From positions 2,046,001 through 2,110,000 of the forward strand of contig NZ_LT629799.1 of NCBI RefSeq assembly GCF_900105785.1: DNA of 64,000 bases, written 5' to 3'. This DNA comes from Microlunatus sagamiharensis. GTDB taxonomy: Bacteria > Actinomycetota > Actinomycetes > Propionibacteriales > Propionibacteriaceae. Under the pieces are notes generated by a model. The model was given only the letters and a program-made list of their open reading frames with translations, was not told the origin of the DNA and searched no databases. Below are positions 42,462 through 51,545 of this stretch, in pieces; the first letter of the stretch is position 1, and each line of letters opens with the position of its first letter. A program made the position numbers and the translations under genes.

Positions 42462-43610
42462 GTGCCGCCGTCCAGCCCCGCGGGCCCGAGCGGCCTGCCG
42501 GAGCTCGAACCGCACCCCGGCTACCGCCTCGTCCTGCCGGACCACCCCCGGCCGGTCGTGCTCGTCGGCGCCGGGGGGATCGTCCGCGACGCGCACCTGC
42601 CGGCGTACGCGAAGGCGGGCTTCACCGTCGCCAGCCTCACCGACCTGGACCTCGACCGCGCCCACGCGCTCGCGGAGGCGTACGGGATCACCGAGACGTA
42701 CGGCTCGGTCGCCGACGCGGTCGCGCACGCCCCGGCCGACGCGGTCTACGACGTGGCGCTGCCGCCGGAGGCGCACGTCGGCGTGCTCGAGGCGCTGCCC
42801 GACGGCGCCGCCGTGCTGCTGCAGAAGCCGCTCGGCAACGACCTCGCCGACGGCGTCCGCACCCGCGAGGTCTGCCGTCGCAAGGGCCTCGTCGCCGCGG
42901 TCAACACCCAGCTGCGCTTCGCTCCGTACGTCGCCGCCGCGCGCGAGCTGATCGCGGCCGGGACGGTCGGCGAGCTCTACGACCTCGAGGTCCGGGTCTC
43001 GGTGAACACGCCGTGGGAGATGTTCCCCTACGTGCTCGACCTCCCCCGCCTCGAGATCAACATGCACAGCGTCCACTACCTCGACCTGGTCCGGTCGTTC
43101 CTGGGCGACCCGACCGGCGTCTCGGCGGTGACCGTCCGGCACCCGACCAAGACCGTCGCCAACACCCGCTCCGACATCGCGCTGACCTACGGCGACCGGC
43201 CGGTCCGCGTGGTCGTCTCGACCAACCACGACCACCACTTCGGCGAGCCGTACGAGGAGAGCTTCGTCAAGTGGGAGGGCACGCGCGGCGCCGTCCGCGC
43301 GCAGCTCGGCCTGCTGCTCGACTACCCGCGCGGCGGCGAGGACCGCCTCGAGGTCGTCACCGACGACCGGCTCGATCAGGGCTGGCGACCCGTGCCCTTC
43401 GAGGGATCGTGGTTCCCCGACGCGTTCATCGGCTCGATGAGCGTGCTGCAGCGCTACCTCGAGGGCTCGATCCCCTCGCTCCCGACGTCGGTCGACGACG
43501 TCTTCCGCACTATGGCCGTCGTCGAGGCGGCCTACCGCTCGGCCGCCTCCGGCGGCGAGCCACCCCCGTACGACGCTGATCGCATCACAGTCGAAGAAGG
43601 AGCACGATGA
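42462..43610 (+). CDS. Gfo/Idh/MocA-family oxidoreductase
   Basis: 382 aa. GTG 42462 is chosen for its AAGGAG ribosome site; the upstream frame has none. The Rossmann N-terminus is PVVLVGAGGIVRDAHLPAYA; the sugar-dehydrogenase EKP motif appears as LLQKPLGNDLADG (QKP instead of EKP, catalytic Lys kept). The C-terminal domain has EINMHSVHYLDLVRSFLGDP and FVKWEGTRGAVRAQLGLLLD. These enzymes oxidise or reduce sugars and sugar acids with NAD(P). Its substrate might be a deoxyhexose or an aldonic acid in the pathway. Its stop overlaps the FAH-gene ATG by 4 nt. Confidence 0.86.
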   Translation: MPPSSPAGPSGLPELEPHPGYRLVLPDHPRPVVLVGAGGIVRDAHLPAYAKAGFTVASLTDLDLDRAHALAEAYGITETYGSVADAVAHAPADAVYDVALPPEAHVGVLEALPDGAAVLLQKPLGNDLADGVRTREVCRRKGLVAAVNTQLRFAPYVAAARELIAAGTVGELYDLEVRVSVNTPWEMFPYVLDLPRLEINMHSVHYLDLVRSFLGDPTGVSAVTVRHPTKTVANTRSDIALTYGDRPVRVVVSTNHDHHFGEPYEESFVKWEGTRGAVRAQLGLLLDYPRGGEDRLEVVTDDRLDQGWRPVPFEGSWFPDAFIGSMSVLQRYLEGSIPSLPTSVDDVFRTMAVVEAAYRSAASGGEPPPYDADRITVEEGAR

Positions 43611-44479
43611 GACTCGCCCGCCTGGGAGCGCCCGGGGCCGAGAGGCCCACGGTCGTCGTCGACGGCACCCACCACGACCTGCGGCCGGTGCTGGACGAGC
43701 TCGGGGTGACCGACGTCGGCCCGGCCTTCTTCGCCGCCGGCGGGCTGGACCGGGTCGCCGCGGCGGTGGAGGCGGGCACGCTCACCAAGCTCGTCGGCGC
43801 CGCAGACCTGCGCGTCGGCGCCCCGCTGGCGCGCCCGGGCAAGGTCGTCTGCATCGGGGTCAACTACCGCGACCACGCGGCCGAGAGCGGCATGGCGACG
43901 CCGGACGAGCCGGTCGTGTTCATGAAGGACCCGAGCACCGTCGTCGGCCCGTTCGACGAGGTGCTCGTGCCCGTCGGCTCGACCAAGACCGACTGGGAGG
44001 TCGAGCTCGGCGCGGTGATCGGACGGACGGCGCGTTACCTCGGCTCGCCCGACGAGGCGAGGGCCTGCGTGGCCGGCTACGTCGTCTCGCACGACGTCTC
44101 CGAGCGCGAGTTCCAGCTCGAGCGCGGCGGGCAGTGGGACAAGGGCAAGAGCTGCGAGACCTTCAACCCGCTCGGGCCCGAGCTGGTCACGGCCGACGAG
44201 GTCGGCGACCCCCAGGCGCTGCGCCTGACGCTGTCGGTCAACGACGTCCTGCGCCAGGACGGCACCACCGCCGACATGGTCTTCGGCGTCGACCACATCG
44301 TCTGGTACCTGAGCCAGTTCATGGTCCTGGAGCCCGGCGACCTCATCAACACGGGCACGCCGGCGGGGGTCGCCCTCGGCCTGCCCGACAAGCCCTACCT
44401 CAGAGCAGGAGACGTCGTGGAGCTCGAGATCACCGGCCTCGGCCGCGCCCGCCAGACCTTCGCGCAGGCGACCCGATGA
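43607..44479 (+). CDS. Fumarylacetoacetate-hydrolase-family enzyme, probable 2,4-diketo-3-deoxy-L-fuconate hydrolase
   Basis: 290 aa. FAH-domain signatures are VVCIGVNYRDHAAESGM, the metal ligands Glu131/Glu133 in TDWEVELGAVIGR, VVSHDVSEREFQLERGGQW, GKSCETFNPLGPEL and LEPGDLINTGTPAGVALGL. The best-known homologues with this exact architecture hydrolyse 2,4-diketo-3-deoxy sugar acids (fuconate/rhamnonate) to pyruvate plus lactate. The neighbours (SDR, FucD-type dehydratase, lactonase) support that assignment over ureidoglycolate lyase. AGAAGGAG precedes the ATG. ATGA overlaps at both ends couple it to Gfo/Idh and SDR. Confidence 0.85.
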   Translation: MRLARLGAPGAERPTVVVDGTHHDLRPVLDELGVTDVGPAFFAAGGLDRVAAAVEAGTLTKLVGAADLRVGAPLARPGKVVCIGVNYRDHAAESGMATPDEPVVFMKDPSTVVGPFDEVLVPVGSTKTDWEVELGAVIGRTARYLGSPDEARACVAGYVVSHDVSEREFQLERGGQWDKGKSCETFNPLGPELVTADEVGDPQALRLTLSVNDVLRQDGTTADMVFGVDHIVWYLSQFMVLEPGDLINTGTPAGVALGLPDKPYLRAGDVVELEITGLGRARQTFAQATR

Positions 44480-45255
44480 GCCCCGTCGACCCGACCCGGG
44501 AGTACGCCGGGCTCGTCGCCGCGGTCACCGGCGGCGGCGCCGGCATCGGCCTGGCCGTCGTCGTGGAGCTCGTCGCGCGGGGCGCCCGGGTGGCCGCGCT
44601 CGACGTCGACCCGAGCGGAGCGCCCGACGGCGTGCTGGGGGTCCGCTGCGACGTGACCGACCGCGCGTCGGTCGACGCGGCGATCGCGACCGTCGTGCGC
44701 GAGCTCGGGCAGCTCGACGTCGTGGTCAACAACGCCGGGATCAGCGCGGTCGGCAGCGTGGAGGACCTCTCGGACGAGGACTGGAGGCGCGTCCTCGACG
44801 TCAATGTCGTCGGCATCGCCCGCGTCTCCGCGGCGGCCCTGCCCCACCTGCGCGACTCCGAGGCCGCGGCGATCGTCAACACCTGCTCCATCGCGGCCCA
44901 GGTCGGGCTCCCCCAGCGCGCCCTGTACGCCGCGTCGAAGGGCGCGGTGCTCGCGATGACCTTCGCCATGGCCACCGACCACGTCGGCGAGGGCGTCCGC
45001 GTCAACTGCGTGTGCCCGGGGACGGTGCACACCGGGTTCGTCGACCGGCTGCTGGCGACCTTCCCCGACCCGGAGAAGGAGCGCGCCGCCATGGGCGCGC
45101 GCCAGGCCATCGGCCGGATGGTGACGCCCGAGGAGGTCGCGTACGCGGTCGCGTACCTGGGCAGCCCGCGCGCCGGCTCCACCACGGGCACGGCGCTCGA
45201 CGTCGACGGCGGGGCCACCCACCTGCGTGCCCGCGCGGTGCAGAAGCGTGGCTGA
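44476..45255 (+). CDS. Short-chain dehydrogenase, probable 2-keto-3-deoxy-L-fuconate dehydrogenase
   Basis: 259 aa classical SDR. The cofactor motif is VTGGGAGIGLAV (TGGGAGIG at 18-25), with VVNNAGISAVGSVEDL. Catalytic Ser138-Tyr151-Lys155 lie in NTCSIAAQVGLPQRALYAASKG. The Asp at the end of strand 2 (ALDVDPSG) indicates NAD preference. The C-terminus has VNCVCPGTVHTGFVDRLLA and GTALDVDGGATHL, a pattern seen in 2-keto-3-deoxy-L-fuconate/rhamnonate 4-dehydrogenases. Located between the FAH hydrolase and CaiB, it would supply the diketo acid that FAH cleaves. Substrate assignment is by context and resemblance. Confidence 0.85.
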   Translation: MSPVDPTREYAGLVAAVTGGGAGIGLAVVVELVARGARVAALDVDPSGAPDGVLGVRCDVTDRASVDAAIATVVRELGQLDVVVNNAGISAVGSVEDLSDEDWRRVLDVNVVGIARVSAAALPHLRDSEAAAIVNTCSIAAQVGLPQRALYAASKGAVLAMTFAMATDHVGEGVRVNCVCPGTVHTGFVDRLLATFPDPEKERAAMGARQAIGRMVTPEEVAYAVAYLGSPRAGSTTGTALDVDGGATHLRARAVQKRG

Positions 45256-46408
45256 ACCGGCGCCGTCGGCGGTCCCCGCGCAGGACGAGCTCGACCTGCC
45301 CCTGGCGGGCGTGACGGTCCTCGACTTCAGCCAGTTCCTCGCCGGTCCCGTCGCCGCCCTGCGGCTGGCCGACCTCGGCGCCCGGGTGATCAAGGTCGAG
45401 CGCCCAGGCATCGGCGACCTGGGCCGCACCCTCGCCTTCGGCGGACGCATGGCCGGGGCGAGCTCGATGTCCTTCCACGCCATGAACCGCAACAAGGAGA
45501 GCATCACCGCCGACCTCAAGGACCCCGCCGACCTGGCGCGCGTCCGCGACCTGGTGGCCGACGCCGACGTGCTGATCCAGAACTTCCGGCCCGGGGTCAT
45601 GGAGCGCATCGGCCTCGATCACGCGTCCGTGGCGAAGATCAACCCGAAGATCGTCTACGGCAGCGTCAGCGGCTACGGCGACGCCGGCCCGTTCAAGGAC
45701 CGCCCGGGGCAGGACCTCCTCGCCCAGTCCATCGCCGGCCTGCCCTGGCTGAACGGCTCGCGCGACGACCCGCCCGTGCCCGTCGGGCTCTCGGTCGCCG
45801 ACCACCTGGCCAGCTGCCACCTCGCGCAGGGCATCACCGCCCTGCTCGTGCGCCGCTACCGAACCGGTCGCGGCGGGCTCGTGCAGACGAGCCTCTTCGA
45901 GTCGCTGCTCGACCTGCAGTTCGAGCTGCTCACGACGCGCCTGAACGACCCGACGGTCGCCGTGCAGCGCAAGGGCCCGCGCTCGGCGCACGCCTTCCTG
46001 CCCGCCCCGTACGGCATCTACCCCTGCTCCGACGGCTACCTCGCCATCGCGATGAACCCCGTCCCGACCATCGGCCGGCTGCTCGACCTGCACGTCCTGA
46101 CGTCGATGACCGACCCGAGCGCCTGGTGGGAGCGGCAGGAGGAGATCGAGGAGCTGATCGCCGAGCGGCTGCGCACGGACACGCGCGACGCGTGGCTCGC
46201 GGTCCTCGACGCCGAGGACGTGTGGTGCGCGCCCGTGCTGACGCTGGAGGAGCTGATCAGCCACGAGGGGTTCGCGGCGATCGCCATGACCCAGGAGATC
46301 AGCGCCGGCGACCTCACGCTCACCACGACGCGCAGCCCGATCCGCGTCGACGGCCAGCGGCTGACCAGTGCACGGCCGGGGCCGGAGCTCGGGCAGGACG
46401 ACCGATGA
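45248..46408 (+). CDS. CaiB/BaiF (class III) CoA transferase, second of the related pair
   Basis: 386 aa from GTG 45248 (8-nt overlap with the SDR gene; an in-frame GTG at 45227 is an alternative). Segments VTVLDFSQFLAGPVAALRLA and LGARVIKVERPG match the 40.2-kb paralogue closely. The probable nucleophile is Asp156 in DRPGQDLLAQS. Beyond residue 240 it keeps the full-length form (FLPAPYGIYPCSDGYLAIAM), unlike the shorter paralogue. Its stop overlaps the ATG of the signal-less SBP-like gene by 4 nt. Acceptor acid unknown; a product or side product of the sugar-acid pathway is possible (inference). Confidence 0.88.
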   Translation: MAEPAPSAVPAQDELDLPLAGVTVLDFSQFLAGPVAALRLADLGARVIKVERPGIGDLGRTLAFGGRMAGASSMSFHAMNRNKESITADLKDPADLARVRDLVADADVLIQNFRPGVMERIGLDHASVAKINPKIVYGSVSGYGDAGPFKDRPGQDLLAQSIAGLPWLNGSRDDPPVPVGLSVADHLASCHLAQGITALLVRRYRTGRGGLVQTSLFESLLDLQFELLTTRLNDPTVAVQRKGPRSAHAFLPAPYGIYPCSDGYLAIAMNPVPTIGRLLDLHVLTSMTDPSAWWERQEEIEELIAERLRTDTRDAWLAVLDAEDVWCAPVLTLEELISHEGFAAIAMTQEISAGDLTLTTTRSPIRVDGQRLTSARPGPELGQDDR

Positions 46409-47571
46409 CCACACCGTCGACCACGCTGCGCGGCATCACCTGGGAGCACGCCCGCGGCTACGACTGCCAGGTCGCGGCCGCCGCCGAGTACGAGCGCCGG
46501 ACCGGCGTGCGCGTGGAGTGGGAGGCCCGCTCGCTGCAGGCCTTCGCCGACGCGCCGCTCGAGGACCTCACGGCGCGCTACGACCTGCTCGTCATCGACC
46601 ACCCGCACGTCCCGCTGGCCGCGGAGGCCGGGCTCCTCGCCCGGCTCGACGGGGCCGGCCACGACGAGGAGCTCGCCGCGCTAGCCGCCGACTCGGTGGG
46701 CGCGAGCCACGCGACGTACGCGTACGCCGGCCACCAGTACGGGCTCGCGACGGACACGGCCACCCAGGTCGCGGTCCACCGGCCCGACCTGCTCCCCGAC
46801 CCCCCGACCGACTGGGACCGGGTGCTCGAGCTCGCCGACGAGGGCCGCGTCCTCTGGCCGGCCAAGCCGATCGACGCCTGGTCGAGCCTCTGCACGCTCG
46901 CGGCCGGACGCGGGACGCCGGTCGGCTCCGTCCCCGGCACGTTCCTCAGCGACGAGGACGCGGCACCGGTCCTCGACCTGCTCCACCGCCTGGCCGACCG
47001 CGTCCCGGACTGGTGCCTGTCGGCCAACCCGATCCAGGTCGCCGAGGCCCTCGCCGCCGACGACGGCGAGGTGTGGGCGTACGCGCCGCTGCTCTACGGC
47101 TACAGCAACTACTCGCGCGCCGGCTACCGCCCGCACCGGCTGCGCTACGTCGACATGCCGGCCGGGCCCCTCGGCCTCGCCGGCTCCCAGCTCGGCGGCG
47201 CGGGCGTCGCGGTGTCGAGCCGGGCGTCCGACGTCGACGCGGCCCGGGCGTACGCGCTGTGGGTCGCCTCGCCGGAGGTGCAGTCGGGCCTCTACTACGA
47301 CGCCGGCGGTCAGCCGGGCTACGGCGCCTCGTGGGACGACGACCGGCTCAACGCCGACTCGCTCGACTTCTTCCGCGGCACCCGCCGCACGGTCGAGCAG
47401 GCCTGGGTCCGCCCGCGCACAGCGGGTCTGATCGAGCTGCAGGACACGGTCTCGCCGTGGGTCACCGAGACCCTCCGCGGCGAGCTGGACGACGAGACGC
47501 TGCTGCGGCGCGCGAACGAGCTGGCCGCTCGCCTGCTCCTCGCCGAGGACGCGACAGGTGAGGACGCATGA
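46405..47571 (+). CDS. Cytoplasmic solute-binding-protein-like protein (no signal peptide), first copy
   Basis: 388 aa with the fold pattern of family-1/8 extracellular solute-binding proteins: [60 protein letters not shown] and [20 protein letters not shown]. The N-terminus [13 protein letters not shown] enters the fold directly: no basic-hydrophobic signal, no lipobox. It overlaps the CaiB stop and the MaoC start by 4 nt each, so a cytosolic role is likely. No permease is nearby. It may bind a pathway intermediate or CoA-transferase substrate and act as a carrier, sensor or enzyme subunit (speculation). Databases would call it an ABC binding protein, which may mislead. Confidence 0.78.
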   Translation: MTTPSTTLRGITWEHARGYDCQVAAAAEYERRTGVRVEWEARSLQAFADAPLEDLTARYDLLVIDHPHVPLAAEAGLLARLDGAGHDEELAALAADSVGASHATYAYAGHQYGLATDTATQVAVHRPDLLPDPPTDWDRVLELADEGRVLWPAKPIDAWSSLCTLAAGRGTPVGSVPGTFLSDEDAAPVLDLLHRLADRVPDWCLSANPIQVAEALAADDGEVWAYAPLLYGYSNYSRAGYRPHRLRYVDMPAGPLGLAGSQLGGAGVAVSSRASDVDAARAYALWVASPEVQSGLYYDAGGQPGYGASWDDDRLNADSLDFFRGTRRTVEQAWVRPRTAGLIELQDTVSPWVTETLRGELDDETLLRRANELAARLLLAEDATGEDA

Positions 47572-48017
47572 GGACCGAGGACCGCTACTTCGAGGACTTC
47601 CGCGTCGGCGAGAGCCGCACGTCGGTCGGGCGGACGATCACCGAGACCGACGTCGTCATGCACGCCGGGCAGACGGGCGACTTCTTCCCGCACCACATGG
47701 ACGCGGAGTGGATGAAGACGCAGCCCGCCGGCCAGCGGATCGCCCACGGCACGTTGATCCTCGCCGTCGCCGTCGGCATGACCGCGACCGACATCAACCC
47801 GCAGGCGATGTCGTACGGCTACGACAAGATCAGGTTCATCAAGCCGGTCTTCATCGGCGACACGATCACGGTCACCGCGGAGATCACCGAGCTGAGTGAT
47901 CACAAGAAGAGGCCCGAGCAGTACGGCTACGTGCACGAGCTCGTCACCGTGACCAACCAGCGCGGCGAGACGGTCATGGTCCTGACCCACCTCTACCTGA
48001 CGAACAAGCGCGGATGA
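47568..48017 (+). CDS. MaoC-family (hot-dog fold) hydratase/dehydratase
   Basis: 149 aa, the single hot-dog form. The hydratase motif with the catalytic Asp and His is [17 protein letters not shown] (Asp38 and His42 or His43). [19 protein letters not shown] and [20 protein letters not shown] are conserved MaoC segments. Homologues include mesaconyl-CoA/(R)-enoyl-CoA hydratases. Placed between two SBP-like genes and behind CaiB, it probably hydrates an enoyl-CoA made by the transferase (inference). The start overlaps the SBP-like gene by 4 nt. Confidence 0.88.
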   Translation: MRTEDRYFEDFRVGESRTSVGRTITETDVVMHAGQTGDFFPHHMDAEWMKTQPAGQRIAHGTLILAVAVGMTATDINPQAMSYGYDKIRFIKPVFIGDTITVTAEITELSDHKKRPEQYGYVHELVTVTNQRGETVMVLTHLYLTNKRG

Positions 48018-48108
48018 CGCTCCCTGAGCCGGAGGCGCTGCCTGAGCCTGTCGAAGGACGAGAAGCGCTCCCTGAGCCCAAGACGTTCCCTGAGCCTGTC
48101 GAAGGGCC
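48018..48108. repeat. Array of four direct copies of the dispersed CCCTGAGCCTGTCGAAGG repeat
   Basis: The unit occurs at 48018-48032 (truncated), 48035-48060, 48065-48079 (truncated) and 48084-48108. Copies alternate short and full, as if a two-unit block had duplicated. The array fills the MaoC/second SBP-like gap and begins right at the MaoC stop. All are in the same orientation, so they do not form the simple hairpin seen at 35.5 kb. Confidence 0.82.
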
Positions 48109-48113
48109 ACGAA

Positions 48114-49322
48114 GTGATTGACGTCGGAGACCACAGCGGCGCCCCGCTGCGCCTCCTCGGCCGCGACTTCGACGGCTTCCGCCGGGCGGTGTCCGCCCAC
48201 TCCGCCGCCTGGCCCGCCGGCACGGTCGACGCGACCTGGCTCGGCCTGCCCGGGCTCGAGGCCGCGGTCCTCGGTCCCGGACCCGCCGACGCCGACCTGC
48301 TCGTCGTCCCCGCCGACTGGCTGCCGGCCCTGGCCGCGAGCGGCCGCGTCCGGGCGCTGACGCCGTACGTCAGCGCGAACCCGCCCGAGGGCTGGCCCGA
48401 CGCGTGGTCGCCCTCGTTCCACGACGGGATCACGTGGGGCGACGACGTCTACGGCCTGCCGTTCCACGACGGCCCGCAGCTGCTGTTCACCCGCCCGTCG
48501 CTCCTCGAGGCGCACGGCCTGCGTCCGCCGTCGGCGTGGTCGGAGCTGCTGGCCGTGGCCGGAGCGCTATACGAGCCCGACGCCATTGCCGGAACGGTGC
48601 TCGCGGGTGCACCGGACGGCCACAACAACGTCTACGACCTGGTCCTGCACCTGCGCCGGTTCGGCGGCGACCTGGTCGACGCGGACGGTCGGATCACGCT
48701 CGACACCGACGCCATGCGGGCCGCGCTGACCTTCCTGCGCGAGGTCGTCACCACCCTCGTCAGCCCGGACGCCGCGCGGATGGACAGCAACGACAGCGGC
48801 TTCGCCTTCGCGGCCGGACGCGTGGCCGTCGCCGTGAACTGGGCCGGGTACGCCGCCCTCGCCGCGGCGGGCGCCGTGGCCGACGACTTCGCGTGCGCCG
48901 TCGCACCGACCCACGACGACGGCTCGCCGACCGTCACCGTGAACGCCTTCTGGGTCACCTGCGTCAGCGCGGCCTGCGCCGACCCGGACCGCGCCTGGGA
49001 CTACCTGCGCCACGCGGCTTCGGCGGCGATGGACCTCGAGACCACCCGCGCGGGCGCGTCCGGGGCGCGACGCAGCACCTGGGCCGACCCCGAGCTGCTC
49101 CGCGCACACCCCGAGCACGCGCTCTTCGAGCGGGCGCACGACCACTCCCGCCCGCTGCCCCGCGTGCCCGAGCTGCCCGCTCTCGTCGGCGTGCTCAACG
49201 AGCTCGTCGACGCCGTCGTCTGGCGCGGCGAACCGCTCGGACCCGCCCTCGCCGTCGCCGACGCGTCTGCGGCCGCCCTCGACCAGCACGCCCCCGTCCG
49301 TCCCTCCAGGAGCACCCCATGA
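48114..49322 (+). CDS. Cytoplasmic solute-binding-protein-like protein (no signal peptide), second copy
   Basis: 402 aa, SBP-like: [80 protein letters not shown] and [20 protein letters not shown]. The N-terminus [19 protein letters not shown] lacks a signal peptide or lipobox, so it stays in the cytosol. It differs from the first copy but plays the same role in gene order. GTG 48114 has no clear ribosome site and lies directly after the repeat array. Its stop overlaps the dehydratase ATG by 4 nt. Function unknown. Confidence 0.77.
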   Translation: MIDVGDHSGAPLRLLGRDFDGFRRAVSAHSAAWPAGTVDATWLGLPGLEAAVLGPGPADADLLVVPADWLPALAASGRVRALTPYVSANPPEGWPDAWSPSFHDGITWGDDVYGLPFHDGPQLLFTRPSLLEAHGLRPPSAWSELLAVAGALYEPDAIAGTVLAGAPDGHNNVYDLVLHLRRFGGDLVDADGRITLDTDAMRAALTFLREVVTTLVSPDAARMDSNDSGFAFAAGRVAVAVNWAGYAALAAAGAVADDFACAVAPTHDDGSPTVTVNAFWVTCVSAACADPDRAWDYLRHAASAAMDLETTRAGASGARRSTWADPELLRAHPEHALFERAHDHSRPLPRVPELPALVGVLNELVDAVVWRGEPLGPALAVADASAAALDQHAPVRPSRSTP

Positions 49323-50659
49323 CCCGTATCGTCTCCGTCGACGTCGTCGACCTCCGCTTCCCGACCTCGCTGTCGCTGGACGGTTCGGACGCCATGAACA
49401 AGGACGCCGACTACTCCGCGGCGTACGTCGTCCTCCGCACCGACGAGCCCGGGCTCGCGGGCCACGGCTTCACCTTCACCATCGGGCGCGGCAACGACGT
49501 GTGCGTCCTCGCCGCGGAGCACCGCGCCGCGCCGCTGGTCGGACGGGACGTCGACGCGCTCGTCGGCGACCTCGGCGGCGTCTACCGCGAGCTGGCGTCG
49601 GACTCGCAGCTGCGCTGGCTCGGCCCGGACAAGGGCGTCGAGCACCTGGCCATGGCCGCGGTGATGAACGCCGTGTGGGACCTCGCCGCGCGCGTCGCCG
49701 GCAAGCCGCTGTGGCAGCTGCTCGTCGACATGGACCCCGAAGCGCTCGTCGACACCCTCGACCTCACCTACCTGAGCGACGTGCTGACGCGCGACGAGGC
49801 GATCGCCATGCTCGCGTCGTCGATGCCCCAGCGGGCGGAGCGCGTCGCCGACCTCCAGCGCACCGGCTACCCCTGCTACACGACTTCGGCGGGCTGGCTC
49901 GGCTACTCCGACGACAAGCTGCGCCGCCTCGCCACCGAGGCGCTCGAGCAGGGCTTCCGGCACGTCAAGCTCAAGGTCGGGGCCAACCTCGAGGACGACG
50001 TCCGCCGCTGCTCGATCGCGCGCGAGGTCATCGGCTGGGACGCCAACCTGATGATCGACGCCAACCAGGTGTGGGACGTCCCGCAGGCGATCGAGTGGGT
50101 GCAGGCGCTCGCGGAGTTCAAGCCGCTGTGGATCGAGGAGCCGACCAGCCCGGACGACGTGCTCGGCCACGCCGCGATCCGCAAGGCCGTCGCGCCGATC
50201 GGCGTCGCGACCGGCGAGCACGGCATGAACCGGGTGCTGTTCAAGCAGCTCTTCCAGGCCGAGGCGATCGACTTCTGCCAGCTCGACGCCGCCCGGCTCG
50301 CCTCGATCAACGAGATCGTCCCGGTCTACCTGATGGCTCTCAAGTTCGGCGTCCCCGTCTGCCCGCACGCCGGCGGCGTCGGGCTCTGCGAGCTCGTGCA
50401 GCACCTGTCGGTGTTCGACTACGTCGCCGTCTCCGGCACGACCGAGCACCGCGTGACCGAGTTCGTCGACCACCTGCACGAGCACTTCGCCGACCCGTGC
50501 ATCGTCTCCGACGGGGCGTACGTGCTGCCCTCGCAGCCCGGCTTCAGCGCCGAGATCCACGAGGCGTCGGTCGCCGAGTACGCGTTCCCGGACGGGTCGT
50601 TCTGGAAGGGACGCCAGGCGGCGGACGACGTCGTCGACGCCGCGGGGTCGATCCGGTGA
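49319..50659 (+). CDS. L-fuconate dehydratase-type enolase-superfamily enzyme
   Basis: 446 aa, full FucD length. The catalytic KxK is HVKLKV (Lys217, Lys219). Metal ligands are Asp247 (MIDANQVW), Glu273 ([10 protein letters not shown]) and Glu300 (ATGEHGMN), and the catalytic His350 is in [36 protein letters not shown] and [18 protein letters not shown] are specific to the fuconate-dehydratase group of the superfamily. It removes water from L-fuconate to give 2-keto-3-deoxy-L-fuconate; other six-carbon acid sugars are possible. Overlaps its neighbours by 4 nt at both ends. Confidence 0.92.
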   Translation: MTRIVSVDVVDLRFPTSLSLDGSDAMNKDADYSAAYVVLRTDEPGLAGHGFTFTIGRGNDVCVLAAEHRAAPLVGRDVDALVGDLGGVYRELASDSQLRWLGPDKGVEHLAMAAVMNAVWDLAARVAGKPLWQLLVDMDPEALVDTLDLTYLSDVLTRDEAIAMLASSMPQRAERVADLQRTGYPCYTTSAGWLGYSDDKLRRLATEALEQGFRHVKLKVGANLEDDVRRCSIAREVIGWDANLMIDANQVWDVPQAIEWVQALAEFKPLWIEEPTSPDDVLGHAAIRKAVAPIGVATGEHGMNRVLFKQLFQAEAIDFCQLDAARLASINEIVPVYLMALKFGVPVCPHAGGVGLCELVQHLSVFDYVAVSGTTEHRVTEFVDHLHEHFADPCIVSDGAYVLPSQPGFSAEIHEASVAEYAFPDGSFWKGRQAADDVVDAAGSIR

Positions 50660-51507
50660 TCATCGACACCCACCTGCACGTGTGGGACCTGGACCGCTCG
50701 CCCTACTCGTGGATCGACCGGGCCGTCCCGCCGTTCAACCGCACCTTCACGTTCGACGAGGTCGCTCCGCAGCTGGCGGAGAACGGCGTCGACGCCGTCA
50801 TCCTCGTGCAGGCCGACGACGACGACCGCGACACCGACCACATGCTCGAGGTCGCCGCGGAGCGGCCCGAGGTCGTCGGTGTGGTGGCGTTCGTCCCGCT
50901 GCACGAGCCGGCCCGGGCCGCGGTCCGCCTCGAGCAGCTGCTCGAGAACCCGTACGTCGTCGGCATCCGCAACCTCACTCACGACCGACCCGATCCCGAC
51001 TGGGTCCTCCGCCCGGACGTCGACGAAACCCTCGGACTCATCGAGCAGGCTGGCCTGCCCTGGGACCACGTCGCCGTGGTCCCCCGCCACCTCGAGCACG
51101 TGGCCACGATCAGCGAGCGCCACCCGGACCTGCGCATCGTGATCGACCACCTGGCCAAGCCGCCGATCGGCGAGGCATCGCGCGAGCCCTGGTGGAGCCT
51201 CATCGAGATCGCCGCGCAGAACCCGCTCGTCCACGCCAAGATCTCCGGCCTCTACCCGGGCGCAGACCCCGCGTCCTGGACCGTCGAGGGACTGCGACCC
51301 TTCGTCGACCGGGCGCTCGAGGTGTTCGGCCCGAGCCGGCTCATGTACGGCGGGGACTGGCCGGTGTCGGCACCGGCAGGCGGCTACGGAGCGGTCCTGA
51401 ACGGTCTGCACGAGGTGCTTACCGCGCTGCCGAGGCCGGAGACCGACGAGGTGTGGTCGGGTGCGGCTCGTCGCACCTACGGGCTACCGCGAGCTCTCCC
51501 GCTCTGA
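50656..51507 (+). CDS. Amidohydrolase-family L-fuconolactonase-type lactonase
   Basis: 283 aa. It starts [19 protein letters not shown] with the HxH metal motif (His6, His8). Other signatures are [26 protein letters not shown] and [17 protein letters not shown]. The COG3618 group contains L-fucono-, L-rhamnono- and 2-pyrone-4,6-dicarboxylate lactonases; context favours L-fuconolactone. GTG 50656 overlaps the dehydratase stop as GTGA. It opens the lactone made by the sugar dehydrogenase, supplying fuconate for FucD. Last gene of the operon. Confidence 0.88.
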   Translation: MIIDTHLHVWDLDRSPYSWIDRAVPPFNRTFTFDEVAPQLAENGVDAVILVQADDDDRDTDHMLEVAAERPEVVGVVAFVPLHEPARAAVRLEQLLENPYVVGIRNLTHDRPDPDWVLRPDVDETLGLIEQAGLPWDHVAVVPRHLEHVATISERHPDLRIVIDHLAKPPIGEASREPWWSLIEIAAQNPLVHAKISGLYPGADPASWTVEGLRPFVDRALEVFGPSRLMYGGDWPVSAPAGGYGAVLNGLHEVLTALPRPETDEVWSGAARRTYGLPRALPL

Positions 51508-51545
51508 GGCCGCGATGCCGAGGCGTGCGATGCCGAGGATTTCCG

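Noticed and set aside
35479-48108. CRISPR array interpretation of the repeat copies
   Set aside because: Copies are irregularly spaced, degenerate, in both orientations, without equal spacers or cas genes.
43607-51507. L-rhamnose rather than L-fucose pathway
   Set aside because: Not excluded, but the dehydratase has the fuconate-dehydratase group motifs and FucU plus a D-threo-aldose dehydrogenase are nearby; no rhamnose-specific dehydratase was seen.
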